This document shows, in pieces, positions 46,809-55,500 of a stretch of 64,000 nt of DNA. The DNA comes from Defluviitalea phaphyphila. Its GTDB lineage: Bacteria; Bacillota; Clostridia; Lachnospirales; Defluviitaleaceae. The number at the start of each line of letters is the position of its first letter. Within the stretch, counting starts at the first letter, position 1. Where the stretch lies: positions 133,344 through 197,343 of the forward strand of contig NZ_JWID01000002.1 of the NCBI RefSeq assembly GCF_001466305.1. Reading direction: 5' to 3'. The notes under the pieces are model-generated. The model had not been told where the DNA came from. It was given only the letters and a program-made list of their open reading frames with translations, and did no database searches. The position numbers and the translations under genes were made by a program.

Positions 46809-47398
46809 ACACTTTAAAAGGAGTAAAAATAGGATTTGCATTAAGTGGCTCTTATTGTACTTATAACAAAGTTATACCTGAAATAGAAAAACTAGTAAAT
46901 GAAGGAGCAGATGTATTTCCTATTATGTCTCAAAATGCTTTTACTACAGATACAAGGTTTGGAACAGCAAAAGAACATATAGAAAAAATAGAAAAAATTA
47001 CTGGGAAAAAAATAATTAAAACAATTGTTGAAGCGGAACCATTAGGACCTAAAAATATAATAGATATATTAGTTATCGCTCCATGTACTGGGAATACTCT
47101 AGCTAAATTAGCAAATGCAATAACTGATACAGCGGTATTAATGTCAGCAAAGACTCTTCTTAGAAATAAAAAACCTGTAGTATTAGCTATTGCAACTAAT
47201 GATGGTTTAGGAATGAATATGAGAAATATAGGTCTTCTTATGAATATAAAAAATATTTATTTTGTGCCTATGGGACAGGATAATTATAAAGATAAACCTA
47301 ATTCTCTTATGGCAGATATGAATCTAATTTTAGAATCTGTTCAAAAAGCCTTAAAAGGAGAACAGATTCAACCAGTTATTATTAATTTAAATGAATAA
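46805..47398 (+). CDS. dpaB: Dipicolinate synthase subunit B (flavoprotein)
   Basis: 197 residues of the flavoprotein/HFCD fold. LKGVKIGFALSGSYCTYNKV and VIAPCTGNTLAKLANAITDTAV are DpaB/SpoVFB signatures. I chose ATG 46805, which overlaps the dpaA stop and follows GGGGGTGA (46793-46800), over an in-frame ATG at 46781. DpaA and DpaB work as a complex to make spore dipicolinic acid. A large inverted repeat follows. Confidence 0.94.
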   Translation: MNTLKGVKIGFALSGSYCTYNKVIPEIEKLVNEGADVFPIMSQNAFTTDTRFGTAKEHIEKIEKITGKKIIKTIVEAEPLGPKNIIDILVIAPCTGNTLAKLANAITDTAVLMSAKTLLRNKKPVVLAIATNDGLGMNMRNIGLLMNIKNIYFVPMGQDNYKDKPNSLMADMNLILESVQKALKGEQIQPVIINLNE

Positions 47399-47399
47399 C

Positions 47400-47446
47400 A
47401 AATATTAAATTATGAAGATTCATAGAATCTTCATAATTTAATATTT
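47400..47446 (+). terminator. 22-bp perfect inverted repeat after dpaB, likely terminator
   Basis: Bases 47400-47421 and 47425-47446 are exact reverse complements with ATA as a three-base loop. Most of the stem is A/T with a GAAGATTC core. It starts two bases after the dpaB stop. There is no separate T-tract, but the symmetric arms supply A and T runs for either direction. It is probably a terminator or mRNA 3'-end protector. Confidence 0.6.
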
Positions 47447-47455
47447 AATAAAGTT

Positions 47456-47484
47456 TAGACATTCGTATAGTATTATGGCATAAT
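47456..47484 (+). promoter_or_regulatory. Possible sigma-A promoter of the HAD phosphatase gene
   Basis: TAGACA (47456-47461) and CATAAT (47479-47484) each match five of six consensus bases and are 17 bases apart. It lies just after the inverted repeat, so the phosphatase and dapG could be expressed in vegetative cells apart from dpaAB. Confidence 0.45.
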
Positions 47485-47516
47485 TATTCTGTTATTAATT
47501 AGAAAGGAATGATATT

Positions 47517-48167
47517 ATGACTAGAAAATTCGCATTTATTTCAGATTTCGACGGGACGATTACTAAAAAAGATTTTTACTGGCATATTATTGATAAATAT
47601 ATGGTAGAAGAGGGACATGCTTTATACAAGAAGTGGAAAAGAGGAGAATTAAAAGATATTGAGTTTTTAAACTTAATTTTTAGTAATATTAATAAAGATA
47701 AAGAACAAATTTATAAAGATATTATAGAAATTCCAATGGATTCTAATGTTAAATCTTTTATTGAATTTATAAAAAAATCTCAAGGAGATTTTATTATAGT
47801 TAGTGCTGGAAACTTATATTATATTGATATACTTCTTAAATATCATGGAATAGAAAACATTAAAGTTTACTCTAATAAAGGAGTTTACAAAAATAGAGGA
47901 ATTCATTTTGAACTAGACCCTAATTATGAATTTTATTCTGAAAGATATGGGATAAATAAAGGTAAAATAGTTAAATTTTTAAAAAAGAAATATCAAAAAC
48001 TTTATTATGCAGGAGATAGTGAGCCGGATTATGAACCAAGTTTATTATGCAATATGAGATTTGCAACAGGTTCTTTAGTGACTCTATACGAAAAAAATAA
48101 TATTAGTTATATACCGTTTAAAAATTTTAATGATATTTATCAAGTCTTAAAAGATAAAATAGAGTAA
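47517..48167 (+). CDS. HAD-superfamily phosphatase, MtnX-like
   Basis: 216 residues. HAD motif I Asp10-Phe-Asp12-Gly-Thr (ISDFDGTIT), motif II IIVSAG near residue 93 and motif IV AGDSEPDYEPSLLC are clear. The alpha-helical cap after motif I (KDFYWHIIDKYMVEEG) suits the HAD-IB/MtnX group. MtnX itself works in methionine salvage, but no other salvage gene is near. It lies between dpaB and dapG, where Bacillus has asd. The substrate is unknown; a phosphorylated metabolite is all that can be said. Confidence 0.75.
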   Translation: MTRKFAFISDFDGTITKKDFYWHIIDKYMVEEGHALYKKWKRGELKDIEFLNLIFSNINKDKEQIYKDIIEIPMDSNVKSFIEFIKKSQGDFIIVSAGNLYYIDILLKYHGIENIKVYSNKGVYKNRGIHFELDPNYEFYSERYGINKGKIVKFLKKKYQKLYYAGDSEPDYEPSLLCNMRFATGSLVTLYEKNNISYIPFKNFNDIYQVLKDKIE

Positions 48168-48206
48168 TATAAAATTTATTACAAATTTTAAGAAAAGGGG
48201 AATAGT

Positions 48207-49418
48207 ATGGATATAGTAATCCAAAAATTTGGGGGCACTTCTGTGGCAACTGAACAATCAAGAAATGAAGTGGCAAAGAAAATTATTAAAGCAAAGGAAG
48301 AAGGTAAAAAACCAGTAGTTGTAGTTTCTGCCATGGGAAGAAAAGGAGATCCTTATGCTACAGATACTTTAATTGAATTTGTATCTAGTATTAATTCTTC
48401 TATTCCTCAACGAGAATTAGATTTATTAATGTCTTGTGGAGAAATTATATCTGCTGTTGTTCTAACTAATATACTTATTTCTAAAGGATATAAGGCATCA
48501 GCAATGACAGGAGCTCAAGCTGGGATTATTACAGATGATAGTTTTGGAAATGCAGATGTTTTGATGGTTAACCCTAAAAATATATTTGAATTAATTTCTA
48601 AAGATATAATCCCTGTTATAGCAGGATTTCAGGGCATTAGTCAAACAGGTAACATAACTACTTTAGGAAGAGGAGGCAGTGATACTAGTGCTTCTCTTAT
48701 TGGAGAAGCTGTAAAAGCTAATACTATTGAAATTTATACAGATGTAGATGGAATTATGACAGCAGACCCAAGAATATGTCCAGATGCTAAAGTTATAGAG
48801 AAAATTAGTTATAATGAAGTATTTCAATTAGCTGATAGTGGAGCTAAAGTAATTCATCCTAGAGCAGTAGAAATTGCTATGAGAGCTAATATACCTCTTT
48901 TTATTAAAAATACTTTTAATGAAAGACCAGGAACTTGTATCATTCATTATGGAGGAGAAGAAAATAATTTATTAAAGAAGTCAAATAATAGACTAATTAC
49001 AGGTATAGCACATAGAAATAATAGGCTTCAAATATGTATAGAAGGGGAAAATATTGATGATGAAGATTTATTTAGTACATTAGCAGAGAATAATATAAGC
49101 ATAGATATTATTAATATTTTTCCTGAGAGAAAACTTTTTACTGTTGATGATAAATATAAAGAAATAATTATAAAAATATTAAATCAAAAAAATGTAAAGT
49201 TTAAACTTACTGATAATTGTTGTAAAATAACTTTAATAGGAGAAAGAATGACAGGAGTCCCGGGAGTAATGGCAAAGATTATTAAATGTTTAAATAAAAA
49301 TAATATTACCATATTACAAACAGTAGATTCTTTAACTACGATTGCTTGTTTAATTCATAATAGTAATACTACTAAAGCAGTTATGGCATTGCATAAAGAA
49401 TTTGAATTAGGAATTTAA
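48207..49418 (+). CDS. dapG: Aspartate kinase, DapG-like
   Basis: 403 residues. VIQKFGGTSVAT at the N-terminus, TLGRGGSDTSASLIGEAV and YTDVDGIMTADPR are the kinase motifs. Two ACT domains (about 265-400) follow for allosteric control. Length and its position after dpaAB match Bacillus dapG, the diaminopimelate-controlled isozyme. It begins the lysine and dipicolinate pathway. AAAAGGGGAA precedes the ATG. Feedback by diaminopimelate is inferred from position, not sequence. Confidence 0.9.
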   Translation: MDIVIQKFGGTSVATEQSRNEVAKKIIKAKEEGKKPVVVVSAMGRKGDPYATDTLIEFVSSINSSIPQRELDLLMSCGEIISAVVLTNILISKGYKASAMTGAQAGIITDDSFGNADVLMVNPKNIFELISKDIIPVIAGFQGISQTGNITTLGRGGSDTSASLIGEAVKANTIEIYTDVDGIMTADPRICPDAKVIEKISYNEVFQLADSGAKVIHPRAVEIAMRANIPLFIKNTFNERPGTCIIHYGGEENNLLKKSNNRLITGIAHRNNRLQICIEGENIDDEDLFSTLAENNISIDIINIFPERKLFTVDDKYKEIIIKILNQKNVKFKLTDNCCKITLIGERMTGVPGVMAKIIKCLNKNNITILQTVDSLTTIACLIHNSNTTKAVMALHKEFELGI

Positions 49419-49431
49419 AATATATTTTTTT

Positions 49432-49461
49432 GAATGAATCCTCTTCAATATATGCATAATA
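49432..49461 (+). promoter_or_regulatory. Forespore sigma-G promoter candidate for tepA
   Basis: GAATG (49432-49436) and CATAATA (49455-49461) match the Bacillus sigma-G consensus (GHATR, 18 bases, CATnHTA) at every fixed position with an 18-base spacer. The predicted transcription start is near 49468. In Bacillus subtilis tepA (ymfB) was reported, as I recall, to be forespore-expressed under sigma-G. Interleaving with the inverted repeat at 49440-49486 is discussed in the findings. Confidence 0.7.
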
Positions 49462-49486
49462 GAAATAAACATTAATATTGAAGAGG
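49440..49486 (+). promoter_or_regulatory. Inverted repeat that can hide the tepA ribosome binding site
   Basis: CCTCTTCAATAT (49440-49451) and ATATTGAAGAGG (49475-49486) are perfect 12-bp complements with a 23-base loop (49452-49474). The 3' arm contains most of the tepA ribosome binding site GAAGAGGAG (49480-49488). The loop contains the sigma-G -10 and predicted start. No T-tract follows, so it is not a terminator. Only transcripts that begin upstream of 49440 can form it. Confidence 0.65.
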
Positions 49487-49494
49487 AGAATAAT

Positions 49495-50214
49495 ATGATT
49501 AATCAAAATCAATCAGATAATAAACAAGATAATATCAATGAATCTATTAAAGAATTTGGGCAAATACCTTTACCACAGGAAGAAAACAAAAATGATAAAC
49601 CTAAAATTCATTGTCTTACTATTATAGGACAAATAGAGGGACATATTACTTTGCCCCCTCAAAATAAAACTACAAAATATGAGCATGTGATTCCACAATT
49701 AGTAGCTATTAGAGATAATGATGAAGTAGATGGAGTTTTAATTATATTAAATACAGTAGGAGGAGATGTGGAAGCTGGACTTGCTATTGCTGAAATGATT
49801 GCTTCTTTGGGAAAACCGACAGTTTCGTTAGTATTAGGAGGAGGACATTCTATAGGAGTTCCTCTAGCAGTGGCAGCTAATTATTCTTTTATTGCTTCTA
49901 GCGCTACTATGACTATTCATCCTGTTCGAATGAGTGGTACTGTAATAGGAGTTCCACAGACTTTTGAATACTTTGATAAAATGCAGGACAGAATAATAGA
50001 GTTTATTTCAAAAAACTCAAAAATATCTCAAAAAAGACTAAAAGAATTAATGTTAGATACAGGGAAATTAGCAAAAGATGTGGGGACTATTGTAATAGGA
50101 GAAGAAGCTGTAAAAGAAAAAATAATTGACGAAGTTGGAGGATTAGACGATGCCTTAAAAAAACTTTATGAATTAATAGATGAGAACAAAAAACTTAAGG
50201 AGGATATAAATTGA
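49495..50214 (+). CDS. tepA: ClpP-like serine protease TepA (YmfB)
   Basis: 239 residues of the S14/SDH fold. An N-terminal Asn/Gln-rich tail of about 30 residues is followed by [37 protein letters not shown], and the nucleophile Ser119 in [22 protein letters not shown] carries the likely catalytic His. Homologues sit next to spoIIIE and, in Bacillus, help degrade small acid-soluble proteins in spore outgrowth as I recall. The ATG follows GAAGAGGAG. The next gene overlaps the stop. Confidence 0.92.
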   Translation: MINQNQSDNKQDNINESIKEFGQIPLPQEENKNDKPKIHCLTIIGQIEGHITLPPQNKTTKYEHVIPQLVAIRDNDEVDGVLIILNTVGGDVEAGLAIAEMIASLGKPTVSLVLGGGHSIGVPLAVAANYSFIASSATMTIHPVRMSGTVIGVPQTFEYFDKMQDRIIEFISKNSKISQKRLKELMLDTGKLAKDVGTIVIGEEAVKEKIIDEVGGLDDALKKLYELIDENKKLKEDIN

Positions 50215-50435
50215 TTTATTCCATAATACCTAATGACGTAATTTTTAGAGACTTAAAATATGAAAAAAATTATGAACGAGAAGAAATAGAATATAAAGGG
50301 TGTATATTACAAGTAAGTTCATATGATAATGGTTATAAGATACAAAGAATTATTTCTACAAATCCTATTGATTATTTAAATAAAGAAATACAACCTGGAA
50401 ATGTAATTTATTTAAATAATAGAAATAAATTTTAA
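50211..50435 (+). CDS. YlzJ-like protein
   Basis: 74 residues from TTG 50211, which overlaps the tepA stop (TTGA) behind AAGGAGG (50197-50203). [12 protein letters not shown] at the start and a C-terminal [20 protein letters not shown] match the YlzJ family, whose gene lies between tepA and spoIIIE in Bacillus. No enzyme motif or membrane segment is visible. Function is unknown; a spore link is suggested only by coupling to tepA. Confidence 0.82.
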   Translation: MIYSIIPNDVIFRDLKYEKNYEREEIEYKGCILQVSSYDNGYKIQRIISTNPIDYLNKEIQPGNVIYLNNRNKF

Positions 50436-50453
50436 AATAAGAATTAAACAAAC

Positions 50454-50482
50454 TTAAAAAAATAATAAAATAATGTTATAAT
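50454..50482 (+). promoter_or_regulatory. Sigma-A promoter of ftsK
   Basis: TATAAT at 50477-50482 has TGT directly upstream (extended -10). TTAAAA at 50454-50459 is a weak -35 at 17 bases. Transcription should start near 50489, right at the base of the hairpin that follows. Confidence 0.6.
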
Positions 50483-50489
50483 AATTTAT

Positions 50490-50516
50490 AGTGTTAGCAA
50501 AAAGCTAGCACTTTTT
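50490..50516 (+). terminator. Hairpin with T-tract just before ftsK
   Basis: AGTGTTAGC (50490-50498) pairs with GCTAGCACT (50504-50512, one T-G pair) around AAAAA, and TTTTT ends at 50516. It can terminate transcripts from tepA-ylzJ. For the ftsK promoter it would be the very 5' end of the mRNA, where a stabilising role is more likely than termination. Confidence 0.6.
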
Positions 50517-50540
50517 ACTTAAAAGAGGAGATTGACAGAT

Positions 50541-52913
50541 ATGGGAAGAAAAAGAACGGTAAGTAAAAAACAAAGACAAAAATTAAAAGTAGAAAAAACT
50601 TATAAAGGGGTATTATCCCAAGAAATTAAGGGTGTACTTATTTTTGCATTAGCTTTAATTTATGCAGTATCAATTTATACTAATAAAGCTGGGATTTTTG
50701 GAAATTTTATTTGCAAAATATCTGTTGGGATAATAGGTATTGGGGCATATATATTGCCTATATTAATGGGAATAATAGGAATACTTATTCTAAGTAAAAA
50801 AACGACTACATCTAATAAAATAAAAATAGTAATTTTTATAGGAATGATAATTTTAATATCTACTTTTATTCATATTATAAATTTTAAGAAAATTACTTTA
50901 GAAGAGATTAATTTTTGGGCATTAATTAAACATTATTATGATATTGGAAGTTGGAGAAATGGAGGAGTAATAGGAGGAATAGTAGGAAGTTTGTTATTTA
51001 AAATTTTAGGAGTATATGGAAGTTATATTGTTATTATTACTCTTTTTATTATACTTTTCATTTTATTAACTGGAAGATCTTTTATAGATATAATTATGGC
51101 TATTTTTAATATAATAAAAAAATATATTTTAAGATTAAAAGAAGCAATAGAAAATTATCATTTAGAACAGCAATTTAAAAATAAACAAAGAAAAGAAAAT
51201 TCTATAAATAAAAAAGCTAAGCACAAAAAGAATGCAGAAAAAATTAGTAATCAAATAATAGATAACAAAGAGAAAAACGAGCTGCCTATTAATTTATCGG
51301 AAAAAGATGAAGAGATACAGGTGCTAGATTTTGCAGAAAAGAAAGAAAAGGATAAGGGAAACAAGAAAGATGATTATTCTAAAAAAGAAATTAATAAAAC
51401 AGATGATGAAAATACTACACAAATCATGTCTAATATTAATAATCATATAGAATATAAATTCCCTTCTATTGAATTTTTGCAAAATAATACATATTCAATT
51501 ACTGCTAGTTCTAAAAAACTTATGATTAACAATGCAAAAAAATTAGAAGAAACTTTATTAAGTTTTGGAGTTGAAGCAAAAGTTTTACAAATTAGTAGAG
51601 GACCAACTGTAACAAGATATGAATTACAGCCCAGTCAAGGAGTTAAAGTAAGTAAAATAGTAAATTTAGCAGATGATATAGCATTAAATTTGGCTGCTTC
51701 TGGAATAAGAATTGAAGCTCCTATACCAGGGAAAGCAGCTATAGGGATAGAAATACCTAATAAAGAAGTTCAACCTGTATTTTTAAGAGAAGTTATTGAA
51801 GATGAAGAATTTATTAAATTTCCTTCTAAACTTGCCTTTGCTCTTGGAAAAGATATTTCTGGGAAAACTGTTGTAGCAGATATAGCTCGTATGCCCCATT
51901 TATTAATTGCAGGGGCAACAGGTTCAGGAAAAAGTGTATGTATTAACACACTTATTACTAGTATTCTTTATAAAGCAAATCCTAACGAAGTAAAGTTATT
52001 AATGATAGACCCTAAAGTAGTAGAATTAAGTGTTTATAATGGAATTCCTCATCTTATGATACCTGTAGTAACAGATCCTAAAAAAGCTGCAGGAGCTCTT
52101 AATTGGGCAGTACAAGAAATGACTAATAGATATAAATTGTTTGCAGAAAATAATGTAAGAGATATAAAAGGTTATAATAATATGAAAAGAGAACAAAATA
52201 CAGAAGAAGCTAATAAAGAAATAATGCCTCAAATAGTTATTATTATAGATGAATTAGCGGATCTTATGATGACAGCTCCAGGAGAGGTAGAAGATGCTAT
52301 TTGTCGATTAGCTCAAATGGCAAGAGCTGCAGGGATTCATTTAGTTATTGCTACTCAAAGACCTTCAGTAGATGTTATAACAGGTGTTATTAAAGCCAAT
52401 ATTCCTTCTAGATTAGCTTTTGCAGTTTCTTCTGGAACAGATTCTAGAACAATTTTAGATATGACAGGAGCAGAAAAACTTTTAGGTAAGGGTGATATGT
52501 TATTTTATCCTGTGGGTGCTTCAAAACCTATAAGAATTCAAGGAGCCTTTATTTCAGATAAAGAAGTAGAAAAAATAGTAGAGAGTATAAAAGTTGAAAG
52601 TAAGGTAGAATATAATCAAGATATAATAGAAGAAATTACAACGTCCAATAATTTATCTACTAAAGGAGAAGAAGTGGATGAATATTTAGAAAAAGCTATA
52701 GAGATGGTAATCGAAAAAGAAAAAGCATCTATCTCCATGCTTCAAAGATATTTAAGAGTTGGATTTAACAGGGCTGCAAGAATTATGGAGGAAATGGAAA
52801 AACGAGGGATAGTTGGCCCGGATGAGGGAAGTAAACCTAGAAAAGTGCTTATTACTAAAGAAGAATTTGAAAAAATGAAATCAGATACTGGACAAAAAGC
52901 AAGTAATTTGTAA
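50541..52913 (+). CDS. ftsK: DNA translocase FtsK/SpoIIIE
   Basis: 790 residues from ATG 50541. Four membrane segments occupy about 30-195, followed by a Lys/Glu/Asn-rich linker (about 210-310). The motor has Walker A GATGSGKS near 458, Walker B IVIIIDELADLMM and the FtsK family run ATQRPSVDVITGVIKANIPSR. A C-terminal gamma winged helix (SISMLQRYLRVGFNRAARIMEEMEKRGIVG, split in two motifs) reads KOPS/SRS. GAGGAG at 50525-50530 fits ATG 50541; TTG 50532 is too close. It pumps DNA at division and into the forespore. Confidence 0.95.
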   Translation: MGRKRTVSKKQRQKLKVEKTYKGVLSQEIKGVLIFALALIYAVSIYTNKAGIFGNFICKISVGIIGIGAYILPILMGIIGILILSKKTTTSNKIKIVIFIGMIILISTFIHIINFKKITLEEINFWALIKHYYDIGSWRNGGVIGGIVGSLLFKILGVYGSYIVIITLFIILFILLTGRSFIDIIMAIFNIIKKYILRLKEAIENYHLEQQFKNKQRKENSINKKAKHKKNAEKISNQIIDNKEKNELPINLSEKDEEIQVLDFAEKKEKDKGNKKDDYSKKEINKTDDENTTQIMSNINNHIEYKFPSIEFLQNNTYSITASSKKLMINNAKKLEETLLSFGVEAKVLQISRGPTVTRYELQPSQGVKVSKIVNLADDIALNLAASGIRIEAPIPGKAAIGIEIPNKEVQPVFLREVIEDEEFIKFPSKLAFALGKDISGKTVVADIARMPHLLIAGATGSGKSVCINTLITSILYKANPNEVKLLMIDPKVVELSVYNGIPHLMIPVVTDPKKAAGALNWAVQEMTNRYKLFAENNVRDIKGYNNMKREQNTEEANKEIMPQIVIIIDELADLMMTAPGEVEDAICRLAQMARAAGIHLVIATQRPSVDVITGVIKANIPSRLAFAVSSGTDSRTILDMTGAEKLLGKGDMLFYPVGASKPIRIQGAFISDKEVEKIVESIKVESKVEYNQDIIEEITTSNNLSTKGEEVDEYLEKAIEMVIEKEKASISMLQRYLRVGFNRAARIMEEMEKRGIVGPDEGSKPRKVLITKEEFEKMKSDTGQKASNL

Positions 52914-52953
52914 TACTCTAATAATATAAACAAAATTAAGGAGGACTAATGAA

Positions 52954-54624
52954 ATGAAAACTGACATAGAAATTGCTCAAGAAGCAAATATGAAACCTAT
53001 TACAGAAATTGCTTCTAAGCTAGATATTAATTTAGATGATTTAGAATTATATGGTAAATACAAAGCGAAGTTATCTGATAATTTATGGAATAAATTAAAA
53101 GATAAAGAAGATGGGAAATTAGTTTTAGTAACTGCTATTAATCCTACACCAGCTGGTGAAGGTAAAACAACGACTTCTGTTGGCTTAGGACAAGCTTTAT
53201 GCAAATTGGGGAAAAAAGCTATCATTGCATTAAGAGAGCCTTCTCTTGGACCTTGTATGGGAATAAAGGGAGGAGCTGCAGGTGGAGGATATTCTCAAGT
53301 AGTTCCTATGGAGGATATTAATCTTCATTTTACAGGAGATATTCATGCAATTTCAGCTGCCCATAATTTACTTTCAGCTATGTTAGATAATCATATACAT
53401 CAAGGGAATGAACTTCAAATAGACCCAAGGCAAATCCTTTGGAAAAGAGCTGTAGATATGAATGATAGAGCTTTAAGGAATATCGTTGTGGGATTAGGGG
53501 GGAAATTAAATGGGATTCCAAGAGAAGATGGGTATATGATTACAGTAGCTTCAGAAGTCATGGCAATTCTCTGTTTATCAGAAGATTTAATGGATTTAAA
53601 AAGAAGGCTTGGAGAAATAATAGTTGCTTACAACTTTAATGGAGAACCTGTAAGAGCTAAAGATCTTAAAGCTAATGGAGCTATGGCAGCATTATTAAAA
53701 GATGCTATAAAGCCTAATTTAGTTCAAACTTTAGAAAACACTCCAGTTATTATGCATGGTGGCCCTTTTGCTAATATTGCCCATGGCTGTAATAGTATTA
53801 GAGCAACTAAGATGGCTTTAAAATTAGGAGATATCGTGGTTACAGAAGCAGGATTTGGAGCAGATTTAGGAGCAGAAAAGTTTTTTGATATCAAATGTAG
53901 ATTTGCAAAATTAAAACCAGATGCAGTAGTGTTAGTTGCTACAATTAGAGCTTTAAAATATAATGGAGGGGTGGCAAAAGATAAATTAAATATTGAAAAT
54001 TTAGAAGCTCTTAAAAAAGGTATAGCTAATCTTAAAAAACATATTGAAAATATACAACAATATAAAGTTCCTTTAGTTGTTACTTTAAATGCTTTTGTTT
54101 CTGATACAGATGCTGAAATAAATTATGTAAAAGAAGAATGTGAAGCTATGGGGTGTTCTTTTGCAATTTCTGAAGTATGGGAAAAAGGAGGCGAAGGAGG
54201 ATTAGAATTAGCAAGAAAAACAATAGAAATTTTAGAAACAAAGACTTCTAATTTTGAACCCTTATATGATGTTAATTCTTCAATAGAAGAGAAAATAGAA
54301 ACTATTGCAAAAAAAATATATGGAGCAAAGGGAGTAGTATTTACTCCAAAAGCAAAAAAAGATATGGAGAAAATTATATCAATGAAACTAGATAAAATAC
54401 CAATATGTATAGCTAAAAATCAATACTCATTGTCAGATGACCCTAATTTACTTGGAAGACCTGAAAATTTTGATATTACAGTTCGAGAATTAAAAATATC
54501 TGCTGGAGCAGGATTTATAGTAGCTTTGACAGGAGACATTATGACTATGCCAGGATTGCCTAAAAAACCAGCAGCCATGAATATAGATATTAATGAACAA
54601 GGAAAAATAACAGGATTATTTTAG
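52954..54624 (+). CDS. fhs: Formate-tetrahydrofolate ligase
   Basis: 556 residues, the family size. The nucleotide-binding [18 protein letters not shown] lies near 65-82. [19 protein letters not shown] and [19 protein letters not shown] are invariant family runs. It makes 10-formyl-THF from formate and ATP. With folD next it forms the folate C1 branch, as used by acetogens and many amino-acid-fermenting Clostridia. AAGGAGG precedes the ATG. Confidence 0.97.
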   Translation: MKTDIEIAQEANMKPITEIASKLDINLDDLELYGKYKAKLSDNLWNKLKDKEDGKLVLVTAINPTPAGEGKTTTSVGLGQALCKLGKKAIIALREPSLGPCMGIKGGAAGGGYSQVVPMEDINLHFTGDIHAISAAHNLLSAMLDNHIHQGNELQIDPRQILWKRAVDMNDRALRNIVVGLGGKLNGIPREDGYMITVASEVMAILCLSEDLMDLKRRLGEIIVAYNFNGEPVRAKDLKANGAMAALLKDAIKPNLVQTLENTPVIMHGGPFANIAHGCNSIRATKMALKLGDIVVTEAGFGADLGAEKFFDIKCRFAKLKPDAVVLVATIRALKYNGGVAKDKLNIENLEALKKGIANLKKHIENIQQYKVPLVVTLNAFVSDTDAEINYVKEECEAMGCSFAISEVWEKGGEGGLELARKTIEILETKTSNFEPLYDVNSSIEEKIETIAKKIYGAKGVVFTPKAKKDMEKIISMKLDKIPICIAKNQYSLSDDPNLLGRPENFDITVRELKISAGAGFIVALTGDIMTMPGLPKKPAAMNIDINEQGKITGLF

Positions 54625-54633
54625 GAGGTTAAA

Positions 54634-55485
54634 ATGAGTACAATTATAATAGATGGGAAAAAAATATCTCAGGATATAAAAGATGAATTAAAAAAAGAAG
54701 TAGAAGAATTAAATAAAAAAGAAATATATCCAGGATTAGCCGTAGTATTAGTTGGGAATAATCCAGCATCTAAAGTATATGTATCAAATAAGAAAAAAGC
54801 TTGTGAATACATAGGAATTCGTTCATTTTCTTACGAGTTGCCAGAAGAAACTTCAGAAGAAGAACTTTTAAATCTTATTGATGTATTAAATAAGGATGAA
54901 AAAGTAAATGGAATATTAGTACAGCTTCCTTTGCCAAAGCATATTAATGAAAAGAAAATACTTTTAGCAATTAATCCAAAAAAAGATGTAGATTGTTTTC
55001 ATCCTTATAATGTAGGATTAATTACTATTGGAGATTTAGATGGATTTTTACCTTGTACTCCAGCAGGAATAATTGAATTAATAAAGAGAACCAATATTGA
55101 TATAGAAGGAAAAAAATGTGTAGTGGTAGGAAGAAGTAATATTGTAGGTAAGCCTGTATCTTTACTTTTATTAAGTAATAATGGAACTGTAGAAATTTGT
55201 CATTCTCGTACTAAAAATTTATCGGGAATTTGTAAAGAAGCAGATATATTAGTAGCAGCCATAGGAAAGCCTAAATTTATAACTGCAGATATGATTAAAG
55301 AAGGGGCAGTTCTTATAGATGTGGGAATTAATCGTTTAGAAAATGGCAAATTATGTGGAGATATTGATTTTGAAAATTGTAAAGAAAAAGCAAAGGCAAT
55401 TACTCCAGTTCCCGGAGGAGTAGGGCCTATGACTATTGCTATGTTAATGAAAAATTGTGTAAAGGCAGCATTAATGCAAAATTAG
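54634..55485 (+). CDS. folD: Bifunctional methylene-THF dehydrogenase/methenyl-THF cyclohydrolase
   Basis: 283 residues. [23 protein letters not shown] contains the catalytic Lys, [15 protein letters not shown] and [15 protein letters not shown] follow, and [18 protein letters not shown] is the NADP site. [16 protein letters not shown] closes it. It interconverts 5,10-methylene- and 10-formyl-THF. It starts nine bases after fhs behind AGGAGG. Confidence 0.97.
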   Translation: MSTIIIDGKKISQDIKDELKKEVEELNKKEIYPGLAVVLVGNNPASKVYVSNKKKACEYIGIRSFSYELPEETSEEELLNLIDVLNKDEKVNGILVQLPLPKHINEKKILLAINPKKDVDCFHPYNVGLITIGDLDGFLPCTPAGIIELIKRTNIDIEGKKCVVVGRSNIVGKPVSLLLLSNNGTVEICHSRTKNLSGICKEADILVAAIGKPKFITADMIKEGAVLIDVGINRLENGKLCGDIDFENCKEKAKAITPVPGGVGPMTIAMLMKNCVKAALMQN

Positions 55486-55500
55486 GAAGGAGCTTAAATT

